Source of the DNA: JADJGC01 sp964576925
GTDB lineage: Bacteria > Zixibacteria > MSB-5A5 > CAIYYT01
Reading direction: 5' to 3'
DNA length: 64,000 nt
Assembly: GCA_964576925.1 (NCBI GenBank)
Contig: CAZNWJ010000003.1
Span: 310,001-374,000, forward strand
Below the pieces are notes generated by a model. That model was not told the DNA's origin. It worked only from the letters and a program-made list of their open reading frames with translations, and ran no database searches. This document shows positions 37,006-46,538 of the stretch, piece after piece (the first letter of the stretch is position 1; every line of letters starts with the position of its first letter). The translations under genes were made by a program, and so were the position numbers.

Positions 37006-39352
37006 CGCTTTTGCCGGCAAAGCCAAGAACTAATGCGAGCACATAACAGCCGATGCCGATCGCGATCACGGCGTTAAAACCGTACGCCATGCCGAGAGCG
37101 ATGGCCGCTACCGACCCCAGTACCGATGCGGCTCCGTTGAGGCTCCATACCCACGGGATCAGGCTCCGTTGTTCCTGCTCCACGGCTTTGAGCTGCATCG
37201 GAAACGGTTGCCCCAGCAAGAATCCCAACGGCGCTACCAGCACCACAGCCAGCCCGATCCGGGCCGCACCCGGCCAATCAAAGAATGACTGCAGAATCTC
37301 CTGCGAGGCAACCAGCAAAGCAATCGCGTACACGAGGAGCCCGACAAAGATCAGCCGCCGATAGCGGGTGCCCGTGGCCGGGTTGTAGTTTTTCGTCGTC
37401 ATCGAACCGAGCCCGGCGCTGACCAGGATCGTGCTCAATACCACCGTCAGCGCGTAGATTGGATGGCCCAAGAACAGGATCAGCTTCTGCATGACCGCAA
37501 TCTCGATCAAGATGAATCCCAGGCCGATGGCGATAAAATATCCGAGCGATCGCAGTGCCCGCGGGTTATGCAGGGATGCTCTGCCTTCGGAGCTGAGCAC
37601 GAGTGGCGCAATGAGAAACGCCGCCACCAAGAGGATCGACAACAATCCCGCCAGGTACAGGTTGAACATCCCCAGGTTGTTCTTGCGCGATTCATATTCA
37701 AAACTCATGATTTGCGCCAGTTCCGCTCCCTTGGCCGTCGCGAAAAAGAACGGGCGGTCATCCGTCGTGGGATCGACCCTGAACTCGTATTCAGCGAAGA
37801 ACCGCTCCCGGTCGGCCCCCAATGCCAACCTCGCGAATAGCGCGTCGCCGCGCCCTTCCGGCTCAAAGACGATTCGCCCCTGAATCTCGGCGAGTCGATC
37901 GCGAATCTGCTGCATCTCGCCAGCCATGAACGGCTCTCGCTTGAGCAGCAGCGTCATCATCTCGCCATCCTCTCCCGAACGCGGACTGCTACCGACGATC
38001 ACAATATTCTCACCGCTGCGGCTCAAGCCCTCGCGCTCACTGGCTTCCAACGCCACCGCCAGCAGACGCAGGCCTTCCTTCGGTTTCGGCGACAGCCAGC
38101 GCGTTACGGCGACGATTCCGTTGGGACTGAGATGTTGCAGGTACTCCGAGAAGGCCTCAATTGTGTACAAGTAGCTTTCCGACAGACTGAACGCGCCCGC
38201 CGACGTCGCCGCCCAGGTGTCGACAAGCGTGAGTTGAATCAGATCATAACTCTTCTGCGATCTGGCGATAAACGCGCGTCCCTCGGCCACGTGAACATCC
38301 ACCTGCGGCTGGCTGTACAGGCGGCCCGTGAACTCCGCGTATTGTCCGCGCATCACATCGTCTACGATAGTCGGATTAATCTCCACGGCGTCGATCTGCC
38401 GCGCTCCCCAGGCCAGGCCAAAAATCACATCAATCCCGCCGCCCGGCCCGATAATCAAGACGTCACCGTGCGGACGCAAAACATTCGGCACGTGGGAAAT
38501 CCACCGCCGGGCAATCTCGGTCTTGATCACCTCTTCGCCGAACACTCGAAACGGGTCGCGCAGGATGTAGGTGCGCGCGTCAGCGTCGATGTCGAGCGCC
38601 TTCGCCGTTTGTTCACCTTCAACGCCTTGCACGGTTATGCATGAGAGCGCGTTCCATTTCTGGAATTCGACCAGTTGCTTTTCCTGTCCCTTGAAAAACT
38701 TCACGCGCAGAACAGGCGAAAAGAGATTCGTCATCAGCAGCCCGCCGGCCAGCACTGCCGAAGTAAGTGGCAACCAGCGCGCGGCTTTGCCGCCTCGCGG
38801 GGAGCAGAGCAGGGCAGCAACGGCGGCCAGCACTGCGGCCGCAAGCAGGGCATTGATCGCTCCCACTGCATTGAGCGCCGGAACCGTCAGTAACGCTCCC
38901 ACAGCCGCTCCGAGCAGATCAACAAAGTACAGCCTCGAGATGTTCTTGGCGCCGAGAAAGAGAACCAGCGAGACCGCGAGTCCCGAAAAGAAGAATGGGA
39001 TTATGCACGCCAGGTAGATCACCGCCAGCCGCACGACATTTGCCGTCGAGTAGTCGATGGCGATCGGCAGCGAAAGCGCCGTCACAATCGCCGCCAGCGT
39101 GGAAAGCGAAAACAGGGAACTGTAGAATGCCAGGTGGCGGCCTAAACGCTCATCTGAATATCGCCGGCGCCTGAAGTAGATAAACAGGCCGGCCGCGCCG
39201 ATTCCAAACATGGCAAGCGAGATCGCAAGAAACGCGAAGTGGTAATACATGATCACGGAGAACAGCCGCGTCAGCGATAACTCCAGCAGCAGTGTTGCGG
39301 CTGTGGTAAGAAACAGTACGAGATAGACTTGTGTGCGATTCACCGCTGCCAA
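36995..39352 (-). CDS. Membrane-embedded spermidine synthase-like protein
   Basis: The 785-residue protein has about seven N-terminal membrane helices, a soluble spermidine-synthase-like domain in the middle with the aminopropyl-donor/SAM loop IGPGGGIDVIFGLAWGARQI followed by DAVEINPTIVDDV, and several C-terminal helices. Such fused transporter-synthase proteins occur in many bacteria, but their substrates are mostly unproven. Start choice is unclear: TTG at 39352 or GTG at 39343, neither with a strong ribosome-binding site. It stands alone, convergent with the small plus-strand genes. Confidence 0.85.
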   Translation of the reverse strand: MAAVNRTQVYLVLFLTTAATLLLELSLTRLFSVIMYYHFAFLAISLAMFGIGAAGLFIYFRRRRYSDERLGRHLAFYSSLFSLSTLAAIVTALSLPIAIDYSTANVVRLAVIYLACIIPFFFSGLAVSLVLFLGAKNISRLYFVDLLGAAVGALLTVPALNAVGAINALLAAAVLAAVAALLCSPRGGKAARWLPLTSAVLAGGLLMTNLFSPVLRVKFFKGQEKQLVEFQKWNALSCITVQGVEGEQTAKALDIDADARTYILRDPFRVFGEEVIKTEIARRWISHVPNVLRPHGDVLIIGPGGGIDVIFGLAWGARQIDAVEINPTIVDDVMRGQYAEFTGRLYSQPQVDVHVAEGRAFIARSQKSYDLIQLTLVDTWAATSAGAFSLSESYLYTIEAFSEYLQHLSPNGIVAVTRWLSPKPKEGLRLLAVALEASEREGLSRSGENIVIVGSSPRSGEDGEMMTLLLKREPFMAGEMQQIRDRLAEIQGRIVFEPEGRGDALFARLALGADRERFFAEYEFRVDPTTDDRPFFFATAKGAELAQIMSFEYESRKNNLGMFNLYLAGLLSILLVAAFLIAPLVLSSEGRASLHNPRALRSLGYFIAIGLGFILIEIAVMQKLILFLGHPIYALTVVLSTILVSAGLGSMTTKNYNPATGTRYRRLIFVGLLVYAIALLVASQEILQSFFDWPGAARIGLAVVLVAPLGFLLGQPFPMQLKAVEQEQRSLIPWVWSLNGAASVLGSVAAIALGMAYGFNAVIAIGIGCYVLALVLGFAGKSGRG

Positions 39353-39536
39353 AATAGAGAATTGCTCGATTGAGTCAACTTAAGATCGACGGCGGCGAAA
39401 GCCGTTCAGTAGTGCTGAATTCGGCACAAAACGTGCACTCTAATAGATATGAACGGCCCGGGAGAATCTGGGTATTTCCGGCCTGATTGCGCGCGACCGT
39501 GCGGTCGGCTCGGATAAGTTCTTGTCAGAAGGATAC

Positions 39537-39565
39537 TTGACAACTCTGTAGCGTGAGGTTATATT
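39537..39565 (+). promoter_or_regulatory. Strong sigma-70 promoter of the tandem MXAN_6640-type genes
   Basis: A perfect -35 TTGACA (39537-39542), an ideal 17-bp spacer and a -10 TATATT (39560-39565). Transcription should start near 39572. The -10 overlaps an in-frame TTG at 39564, so translation from that codon is unlikely and the coding region should start further downstream. Confidence 0.75.
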
Positions 39566-39626
39566 GCATCAGTCGAGCTATACTTCGCCACCTACGGTGA
39601 GTATTCCTTTCCAGAAGGTTGTGCCA

Positions 39627-41300
39627 TTGCGCAGGATTGTGTCATTTTTCTTCATCTTCTTGCTTAGTGGATTGGCATGGGCGCACGAAACGCCCACGAC
39701 TCCGTTTGCTCCCCTTAATGACCAGTTGTCTGCCGATGTTTCTTTGAGTCTGATTTCCGAAGACCTCGGCAAGATCTATCGAGCACTGGCTATCGTCGCT
39801 CCCGCGGAGCTGCCCGCACGCTACAGCCGGGAAGCCATCGGTATGGCGAAATGCGCCACCGACGTGCTGGTCGAAGCCCATCAAGTCGTCGCTGCCAATC
39901 CCGAGCTTTATGGCGCCTTCGCGAAGCTGTTGGCCGCGCGACCTCAGACGCAGTTCTATATCGAATCACCGCTCGGAAACTTTCGGCTGTTCTTCGATAA
40001 GACCGGTCAGCATGCCGTTCCGCTGGCGGACAACGACTCTTCCGGCGTTCCTGATTACATCGAACGGGCCGCGGATTTTGCCGATTCCGTCTGGATGTAC
40101 GAAGTGGATCAACTTGCTCATCTGAAACCGCCGGTAGATCAAGGGCAGGGTGGAAGCGACCAGTACGACATCTACTTCCAGGTGATACCGTACTATGGAT
40201 TCACCTCACCCGAGGCAGCCGGGCCGAACCCATGGAATGACTTTTCTTCGCACATCGTCGTTCACTCCTCCTTCGCCAGCGGATTCCCGCCGAACGATGA
40301 TCCTGAAGGCGACGCGATCGGTGCGCTGAAAGTAACGATTGCGCACGAGTTCTATCACGCCGTGCAGTTTGCGTACGATGTCTCGGAAGCCAGCTTCTTC
40401 ATGGAGCAATCGTCAACTTGGATGGAAGAAATGGTCTATCCCCAGGTCAACGATAATTACAACTATCTGCCGGAATTCTTCGATGTGCCCGAAGTCGGAC
40501 TGCAGGCGGGCGACATGCACCGCTACGCCTCCTTCATCTGGCCCAAATTCCTGCAGGAGCGCTTCGGTGCCGAAATCATGCGGGCTTTCTGGGAGAAATG
40601 CCGGACCAGCTCTGCGATCGTCTCCTGGGGAAGCGTGATCGATTCTCTCGGATCATCCATCGAGGAGGAGTTCACTCGTTTCGCGCTTTGGAACTATTAC
40701 ACGGATAGCCGCGCTATCCCCGGCCGTTATGAGTCCGCCGCCGACTATCCTCTGGTCGACATCATGGCCTATCACTACGACATCCCCGATTCGGGTAATT
40801 TCTCGCTCAAGCCGCCTGAGCCTTATGCCTCCAATTACATCATCTTCGAAAATCTGACCGGCTACTCAGGCACGGTTGGCTTCGACTTCACCGGGCTCAA
40901 CGCCACTACCTGGGGAATCGCCTACGTCGTCGATTATGGAGGCGGCGTTTACTTCGATTCCTTGATCGTCCCGCTCGCGGGCGGCAAGGCAAAGATCTGG
41001 ATTGCGGATTTCCAGAATGTACTCCGTGTCACGTTCGTGCCCGTCGTGGCCGCTCATTTCGGTACGACTTTCAATTTCACCTATCATTTTCATTACCGCA
41101 CCGGAGGCGATGTTGACGGCGACACCATCATCAGTATCTCGGACGTCGTCTTCCTGATCAGTTGGATCTTCGGCGGCGGGCCGGCGGCATATCCGCCGGA
41201 AGTCTCCGACGTCAATTGCGACAGCATCAGCTCTGTCTCCGACGCCGTTTACCTGATTTCGTATATTTTTGCCGGCGGTCCGCCGCCATGTTCCCTATAA
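39627..41300 (+). CDS. Secreted MXAN_6640-type putative metalloprotease with double dockerin (copy 1)
   Basis: The 557-residue protein has a signal peptide (VSFFFIFLLSGLAWA), a conserved region with AKCATDVLVE, and the HEXXH motif HEFYH at 240-244 within IAHEFYHAVQFAYD. It ends in two dockerin-like units (GDVDGDT...ISDVVFLISWIF and DVNCDS...VSDAVYLISYIF). MXAN_6640 family proteins are putative zinc metalloproteases; activity is not proven here. Start is TTG 39627 with AGAAGG 8 bases upstream, since the upstream TTG 39564 lies inside the promoter. The next gene is a close paralogue starting 18 bp after the stop. Confidence 0.85.
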   Translation: MRRIVSFFFIFLLSGLAWAHETPTTPFAPLNDQLSADVSLSLISEDLGKIYRALAIVAPAELPARYSREAIGMAKCATDVLVEAHQVVAANPELYGAFAKLLAARPQTQFYIESPLGNFRLFFDKTGQHAVPLADNDSSGVPDYIERAADFADSVWMYEVDQLAHLKPPVDQGQGGSDQYDIYFQVIPYYGFTSPEAAGPNPWNDFSSHIVVHSSFASGFPPNDDPEGDAIGALKVTIAHEFYHAVQFAYDVSEASFFMEQSSTWMEEMVYPQVNDNYNYLPEFFDVPEVGLQAGDMHRYASFIWPKFLQERFGAEIMRAFWEKCRTSSAIVSWGSVIDSLGSSIEEEFTRFALWNYYTDSRAIPGRYESAADYPLVDIMAYHYDIPDSGNFSLKPPEPYASNYIIFENLTGYSGTVGFDFTGLNATTWGIAYVVDYGGGVYFDSLIVPLAGGKAKIWIADFQNVLRVTFVPVVAAHFGTTFNFTYHFHYRTGGDVDGDTIISISDVVFLISWIFGGGPAAYPPEVSDVNCDSISSVSDAVYLISYIFAGGPPPCSL

Positions 41301-41318
41301 GCACACTGAGGAGCCTTC

Positions 41319-43340
41319 ATGAACATCGGATTGAAATCCACCGCACTTTGCTTGTCGGCGCTTTTCCTGGCCGCAAGTTTGCACGCCGCCGAAAAATCGT
41401 CTTATCGTCTGATCGAGGAAGCCTACTCTTCGGGTCAACTGACCTATGAAGAGAAAATGCTCTTCGAAGTCCAGTCGATCCGCAATCAGTCCGCCCTCCC
41501 GGAGCAGTTCCGCTCGCAGGTCCTGGAAACCGCCAAGTGCGCGACCGACATTCTCGTCGAAGTGCGCGCGAATTGGGAGGATTTCTCCGAGAGCAGCCAG
41601 GCCCAGTTGCGTGAAATCATGGCGCGGCCGACCAATAGCTTCACCTACAACTCGCCCGGAGGGCAGTTCAAAATCCACTACAGCACTTCGGGAAGTAATG
41701 CCGTTCCGACCGCCGACACTTCGCCGGCCAATGGTATACCCGATTATGTAGAATGGATCGCTGCCTACGCCGACAGCTCGTACAAGGCGGAAATCACCAA
41801 CCTGGGGCATCGCGTTCCCCCGAGTGACGGCGTTGCCGGCGGTGACGCACGTTATGACATCTATACCGAAGAAATGCCTTACTACGGCTACACTCAGCCC
41901 GAAGGCGCCGGCCCGGAATCGTGGAACGATGCCATCAGCTTTGTTTCAGTCCACCGCAATTTCAGCGGCTTTCCGCCAAATAACGACCCCGAAGGCGACC
42001 AAAAGGGCGCTGCCAAGGTCACCGTTGCCCACGAATACTATCACGCCGTTCAGTTTGCTTACGATGTCGGCGAGAATTCTTGGTTTATGGAAGCCTGCGC
42101 AACCTGGATGGAAGATTTCGTCTACGAGCTGGTCGATGACAATTACAACTATATGAGCGACTTCTTCGACTATCCCGACTATGCGCTCAATTCCAATGCC
42201 AATCTCCACATGTACGCGGCCTTCATCTGGCCTATGTACCTGCAGGAAAACTATGGTTCACTGATCATGCCCCAGATCTGGGAGGAGCTCAGAACCTCTC
42301 AGTCCTACGCCGGCACAAGCAATGTTTTGGCCACCAACTACGGCGCCAATCTGAACCAGGCGGTGGCCGACTTCACGATGTGGAATTTCATCACCGGTAG
42401 CCGCAATGATGGTCAGCATTATGCCGAGGCCGCCAACTACTTGCAGGTGCCGCTGGTGCGCACGCACAATGCCTATCCCGTATCAAGCCAGGCGCCGATC
42501 ACCGGAAAGTATCCTGACGCCTACGGTTCAAATTACGTGCGCTTCAACATCCCGGCCAACGCCAGCACTTTCACCGTCGATTTCAACGGCGATAACGCGA
42601 CTCCGTGGATCGTCAACTTGCTCGCCTGGAAGACTTCGCCCACTAACATCTATGGTGAATACCAGATGACGCTCAACATCAGCGGTGATGGCTCCTTTGA
42701 ACTTCCCAACGCCAATAACTGGAACGCGCTGATTATGGTAATCACCAACGTCAGCCAATCGGTGAACGATCGCAGCTACAGCTACGGCGCCTCGTTCACA
42801 ACTGCGCCGAATGTCGCCGTGCAGGTTGTCTCGGTTGCAGACGACAGCGTCTATTCGGCGACGGGGACATCCGTAGAATTCGAAGTGGAAAACACCGGCC
42901 TGGCGGCTGAGATATACGACATTACCGTTGCCAACAGCCTCGGCTGGACGCAGAACTTCTCGCCTTCGTCGGCGCTGATTAATCCCGGCGAAAAGACGAC
43001 CGTCAACGTGAACCTCACTGCGCCGGCAGGCGTTATGCCCGGCACTATAAACGCTGTCAATCTCACGGCAGAAGCTACCAGCATCGTTGGCATCACGGAT
43101 TCGGACACGGCGGATGTCCTCGTCGTGCTCCTGCACGGGGATGCCGATAACAGCGGCGTGATCAATATCAGCGACGCCGTGTACTTGATTCAGTATATCT
43201 TCGCGTCGGGACCGATTCCGGTTCCGGTGCTCGATGCCGGCGACGCCAACTGCACCACACCGATCAATATCTCGGACGCGGTGTTCTTGATTAACTACAT
43301 CTTCAACAGCGGTCCTTATCCGCCCTGCAATCCCTGGTAG
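41319..43340 (+). CDS. Secreted MXAN_6640-type putative metalloprotease with double dockerin (copy 2)
   Basis: The 673-residue protein has a signal peptide (ALCLSALFLAASLHA), AKCATDILVE, and HEYYH at 238-242 in VAHEYYHAVQFAYDVG. An extra beta-sandwich domain of about 120 residues (around FEVENTGLAAEIYDIT) precedes the double dockerin (GDADNSG...ISDAVYLIQYIF and DANCTTP...ISDAVFLINYIF). It shares long near-identical stretches with copy 1, so the two arose by tandem duplication. GAGGAG precedes ATG 41319. The Gly-Asn-rich loop structure suggests it is exported with copy 1. Confidence 0.87.
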   Translation: MNIGLKSTALCLSALFLAASLHAAEKSSYRLIEEAYSSGQLTYEEKMLFEVQSIRNQSALPEQFRSQVLETAKCATDILVEVRANWEDFSESSQAQLREIMARPTNSFTYNSPGGQFKIHYSTSGSNAVPTADTSPANGIPDYVEWIAAYADSSYKAEITNLGHRVPPSDGVAGGDARYDIYTEEMPYYGYTQPEGAGPESWNDAISFVSVHRNFSGFPPNNDPEGDQKGAAKVTVAHEYYHAVQFAYDVGENSWFMEACATWMEDFVYELVDDNYNYMSDFFDYPDYALNSNANLHMYAAFIWPMYLQENYGSLIMPQIWEELRTSQSYAGTSNVLATNYGANLNQAVADFTMWNFITGSRNDGQHYAEAANYLQVPLVRTHNAYPVSSQAPITGKYPDAYGSNYVRFNIPANASTFTVDFNGDNATPWIVNLLAWKTSPTNIYGEYQMTLNISGDGSFELPNANNWNALIMVITNVSQSVNDRSYSYGASFTTAPNVAVQVVSVADDSVYSATGTSVEFEVENTGLAAEIYDITVANSLGWTQNFSPSSALINPGEKTTVNVNLTAPAGVMPGTINAVNLTAEATSIVGITDSDTADVLVVLLHGDADNSGVINISDAVYLIQYIFASGPIPVPVLDAGDANCTTPINISDAVFLINYIFNSGPYPPCNPW

Positions 43341-43368
43341 GAAAAAGCGTTCGCTGTAGACCGACTGC

Positions 43369-43405
43369 CCGCCCCGGTGATCGCACCGGGGCGGCTTCTT
43401 TTTTG
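43369..43405 (+). terminator. Rho-independent terminator after the MXAN_6640-type pair
   Basis: CCGCCCCGGTG pairs with CACCGGGGCGG around an ATCG loop (43369-43394) and is followed by CTTCTTTTTT. This is a textbook intrinsic terminator and separates the protease pair from the kinase operon. Confidence 0.92.
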
Positions 43406-43435
43406 TTGACCCCTGATATCAACATTGCTTATTGC
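43404..43435 (+). promoter_or_regulatory. Possible promoter/operator of the kinase operon
   Basis: TTGACC (43406-43411) with a weak -10 (TATTGC at 43430-43435, 18-bp spacer) overlaps an inverted repeat TGTTGA (43404-43409) and TCAACA (43419-43424). It is the only promoter-like sequence between the terminator and the kinase start. Low certainty. Confidence 0.3.
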
Positions 43436-43482
43436 AGTTCTTGATTCCTGCGGCATTAAGAAGCTGGAAGCGTGGAAGTTAA

Positions 43483-45474
43483 ATGGACTTAAAGCGCGTT
43501 GGTAAGTACGACATTCTTGACAAACTCGGCGAAGGCGGCTTCGGTGCCGTCTACCTCGCCCATCACACCAAGCTGCAGAAGCAGGTTGCGCTCAAGATTC
43601 TGCATCCGCAGGTGGCCTCCGACGAGATGCTCGCCGCTTACTTCGAGCGCGAGGCTCTGGCGCTCGCCCGCCTCGAGCATCCCAACATCGTACACGTTTA
43701 CGATTACGACCAGCTCGACGGCCTGAACTTCATCGTGATGGAATTCGTCGACGGCACCAACCTCGACAAAATCCTGCGCGATCGCAAAATGCTCTCGCCG
43801 GCGGAAGTTGTCCCCATCTTCGAACAGCTGCTTGCCGCGCTCGGCTACGCGCACCAAAACGGCATCGTTCACCGCGACATCAAGCCGTCGAATATCATGA
43901 TCACCAAGTCCAACGTCGTCAAAATCACCGACTTCGGCATCGCCAAGGTCGCCGGTTCCGCCAAGTTGACCCGCACCGGCACCGGCGCCGGATCGTTGCT
44001 CTATATGTCGCCGGAGCAAATTCGCGGCAAGGACATCGATAACCGCAGCGATCTCTACTCGGTCGGTGTCACGATGTACCAGGTGCTCACCGCCCATACG
44101 CCGTTCGAGGCTGATACCGACTACGAGATCATGTCCGGCCACCTCGAGAAGACGCCGCCGGCTCCTTCGACCTTCCGCGGCGAGCTCCCGAGGTCGCTCG
44201 AGCAGGTTATCATGAAATCGCTCGAGAAAAAGCCGGAGAAACGCTATCAGAACGCCGACGAAATGGCGCGCGCTCTTCGCGCCGCCGAGATTCCGGCCGT
44301 CTCCGACAAAACCGTGCGCACCAGTTCGCCCGACATTCGCCAGACAGTCGCGATGAGCAAACCGCCGGCGGAACAACCGCGCCGTTCTCGCGGCATGGTT
44401 ATCGGAGTCATCGCCGCGATCGTCGCCGTAGTCGCGCTTGGCATCTATTTCCTCATGCCTACCGGCGAGGTCGAACCTCCCAAAGCTGCAGCAACTTTCA
44501 GTGATTCATTAGCCCAGGCTATGAGCCTCTACTCGGCAAAAAACTTCGCTGGCGCCGAGTCCCTTCTCACCGTGCTGCAGACCTCAGCAACGGCGACCCC
44601 GGGACAGAAACTGCAAATCACCCAGCAACTGGCGGCGGCTATGATCATGGGCCAAAAAATCACGGCGGCCACCGAGCTTCTCCGACAGTTGTACATCACT
44701 CAGCCCGGTGCCGAGTTTCCCGCCAATCGCTTTCCGCCCGCGCTGGTTCGAATCTGGGAAGGCTTTCGTGAGACACCAGCGACCGGCGGGCTCAACCTGA
44801 CACTTACTGGCCATGAGCAATTCGCACCGGTGACAGTGGAGTTTGCCGGGCAGAAACAGACCTACCCGGGCAAGGCGTTGGTCTACGACAGTCTGCCGCC
44901 GGGTGACTACCAGTTGCAGGTTACGGGCAGGGAAATGGTCCCGGTCAATGAGACTGTGCGAATTACGAGCACTCCGTTCGACAAGTCATTAATGCTCAAG
45001 AGCATAGCTCCGCCAAGTCTCGGTTCGATTACGATCGAGATCGCCAATTACGAGATTTTCGAACCCGTTCATGTTTTATTCGACGGTAAGAGCGTAAAAT
45101 ATGATGGACAACCCATGACCTATACAGACTTGGCGAAAGGAAGTTACGAGATCGGCGTCGTGACCGATATCGGCACGCTCACCGCTCTGGTCAGCGTCAG
45201 CGGCTCCCCGGTTCGCAAGACGATTACGCTCGAAAACAAAGAATATCGCCTCAGCGTCGGCGCGCGCGAACCCAATGATGGACCCGGCGTTGCGGCTCAA
45301 GTATACATAGATAACGTTAAACGAGACGATGCCCAGACCCCATACAATGTCAAGCTTCTCGCCGGACCGCACAAGGTTTGGGTCGAACATCCCGATTACA
45401 CCACCAGCGGGCGCGCGCAGTTTATTGACTTGCGCGCGGATGAGGTGGTCCGGTTTACCTTGAAAAAACGTTGA
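43483..45474 (+). CDS. Transmembrane Ser/Thr protein kinase (PknB-like)
   Basis: The 663-residue protein has an N-terminal Hanks-type kinase domain with GEGGFGAV, Lys38, HRDIKPSN (from 130), DFG (150-152) and SPEQIRG. One membrane helix follows (about 305-325), then an extracytoplasmic region with a short helical repeat part and PEGA-like beta repeats (about 430-663). The kinase is inside the cell; the sensor part would face the periplasm. It is the first gene of a six-gene operon that includes CsgG-like and cohesin-like proteins, so it may control the surface machinery. Substrates unknown. Confidence 0.93.
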   Translation: MDLKRVGKYDILDKLGEGGFGAVYLAHHTKLQKQVALKILHPQVASDEMLAAYFEREALALARLEHPNIVHVYDYDQLDGLNFIVMEFVDGTNLDKILRDRKMLSPAEVVPIFEQLLAALGYAHQNGIVHRDIKPSNIMITKSNVVKITDFGIAKVAGSAKLTRTGTGAGSLLYMSPEQIRGKDIDNRSDLYSVGVTMYQVLTAHTPFEADTDYEIMSGHLEKTPPAPSTFRGELPRSLEQVIMKSLEKKPEKRYQNADEMARALRAAEIPAVSDKTVRTSSPDIRQTVAMSKPPAEQPRRSRGMVIGVIAAIVAVVALGIYFLMPTGEVEPPKAAATFSDSLAQAMSLYSAKNFAGAESLLTVLQTSATATPGQKLQITQQLAAAMIMGQKITAATELLRQLYITQPGAEFPANRFPPALVRIWEGFRETPATGGLNLTLTGHEQFAPVTVEFAGQKQTYPGKALVYDSLPPGDYQLQVTGREMVPVNETVRITSTPFDKSLMLKSIAPPSLGSITIEIANYEIFEPVHVLFDGKSVKYDGQPMTYTDLAKGSYEIGVVTDIGTLTALVSVSGSPVRKTITLENKEYRLSVGAREPNDGPGVAAQVYIDNVKRDDAQTPYNVKLLAGPHKVWVEHPDYTTSGRAQFIDLRADEVVRFTLKKR

Positions 45475-45527
45475 AAATAGTTGCGCTATACCGTCAACTT
45501 TCAGAAAATGAGCGAAAGGAAAGACGT

Positions 45528-46538
45528 ATGAAGATTCTCGTGCCATTGTCGTTGGCGTTGCTTCTGATGGCAACGCTCGTAGCCCCGGCTTCGGCCGCTG
45601 TCAGTGACGAACTCAAAAAACTGGAAGATCTGTACTACGACGCGCAGTTCGATCAGGTCGTGCTCAAAGCTAAGGACCTCCTGGCGGCGCCGGCGTTGGC
45701 TACCGCCGACAGCGTCAAGATCGTCCGCCTTTTGGCCCGCGCCGCGGCACAGGCCAAACAACCTGATCTCGCGCAGAACTATCTGGCGGCGCTCGTCAAG
45801 CTTGACCCGGCAACTCAATTCGACGCCGACAAAGAGCCCCAGCCGTTCGCCAACACCTGGATTAAGTTTGTCAATGACACCGGGTTCAAGCCGGGCGAGC
45901 GCTCCAAGATGCTCACCGTTTTTGCCGCCGACTTCAACAACGGCTCGCTCGTCGATGCCGAGAAGTACGCTACGGCCGGTATCGGCGTCGCTTCGCTTGT
46001 CAATGCGACCTTGACCCAATCCGGCGTCGTCTACGTTCCGGCGCGCGAAAATTTCAATTACATCTTCGACGAACTCAAGCTGTCACAATCCGATCTCGCC
46101 GACCAGAACAATCGCGTCCAGGTCGGCAAGCTGGTCGGCGTGCAGAATTTCATCTTCGGCACGTTCATGAAGATGGATGGCAACAAGGTGCGTGTGATCG
46201 CCCGCATCATCGATACCGAGACCAGCCTGCCGAAGAAGGTTGTCGATGTCGAAGGCAAGGAAGGCAAGCTCGGCCAGATGATCGGCCAGGTTGCCGACTC
46301 CATTCTCGCCTATTTCAATGTCGAAGCCGAGGCCATCAAGAAGGCCTCCGGCAAGGTTCCTGATGTCAGCCTCGCTTCCACGATTCTCTACGGTCAGGGA
46401 TTGGCTTATCGTGAAGCCGGCAAGCTCGACGAAGCGAACAAGTGTTTCGCCCAGGCGCTGGAAATCTCGCCGAACTTCGTCCTGGCTTCGGAACAGAAAC
46501 AACGTGTAGAGGTGGAAATCAAAACCAATACCCAATGA
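45528..46538 (+). CDS. Periplasmic CsgG/TolB-like protein with TPR-like ends
   Basis: The 336-residue protein has a signal peptide (SLALLLMATLVAPASA), N-terminal helical repeats, and a middle region SGVVYVPARENFNYIFDELK followed by VGKLVGVQNFIFGTFMKM, similar in pattern to CsgG- and TolB-like outer-membrane associated proteins. A final TPR motif is near the end (AYREAGKLDEANKCFAQALE). GAAAGGAAAG precedes ATG 45528. No lipobox is seen, unlike the next gene. It overlaps that gene by 4 bp (ATGA). Confidence 0.72.
   Translation: MKILVPLSLALLLMATLVAPASAAVSDELKKLEDLYYDAQFDQVVLKAKDLLAAPALATADSVKIVRLLARAAAQAKQPDLAQNYLAALVKLDPATQFDADKEPQPFANTWIKFVNDTGFKPGERSKMLTVFAADFNNGSLVDAEKYATAGIGVASLVNATLTQSGVVYVPARENFNYIFDELKLSQSDLADQNNRVQVGKLVGVQNFIFGTFMKMDGNKVRVIARIIDTETSLPKKVVDVEGKEGKLGQMIGQVADSILAYFNVEAEAIKKASGKVPDVSLASTILYGQGLAYREAGKLDEANKCFAQALEISPNFVLASEQKQRVEVEIKTNTQ

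Noticed and set aside
36855..37046. 63-codon plus-strand frame before the spermidine-synthase-like gene
   Set aside because: It runs through the terminator hairpin and has no ribosome-binding site or hydrophobic pattern.
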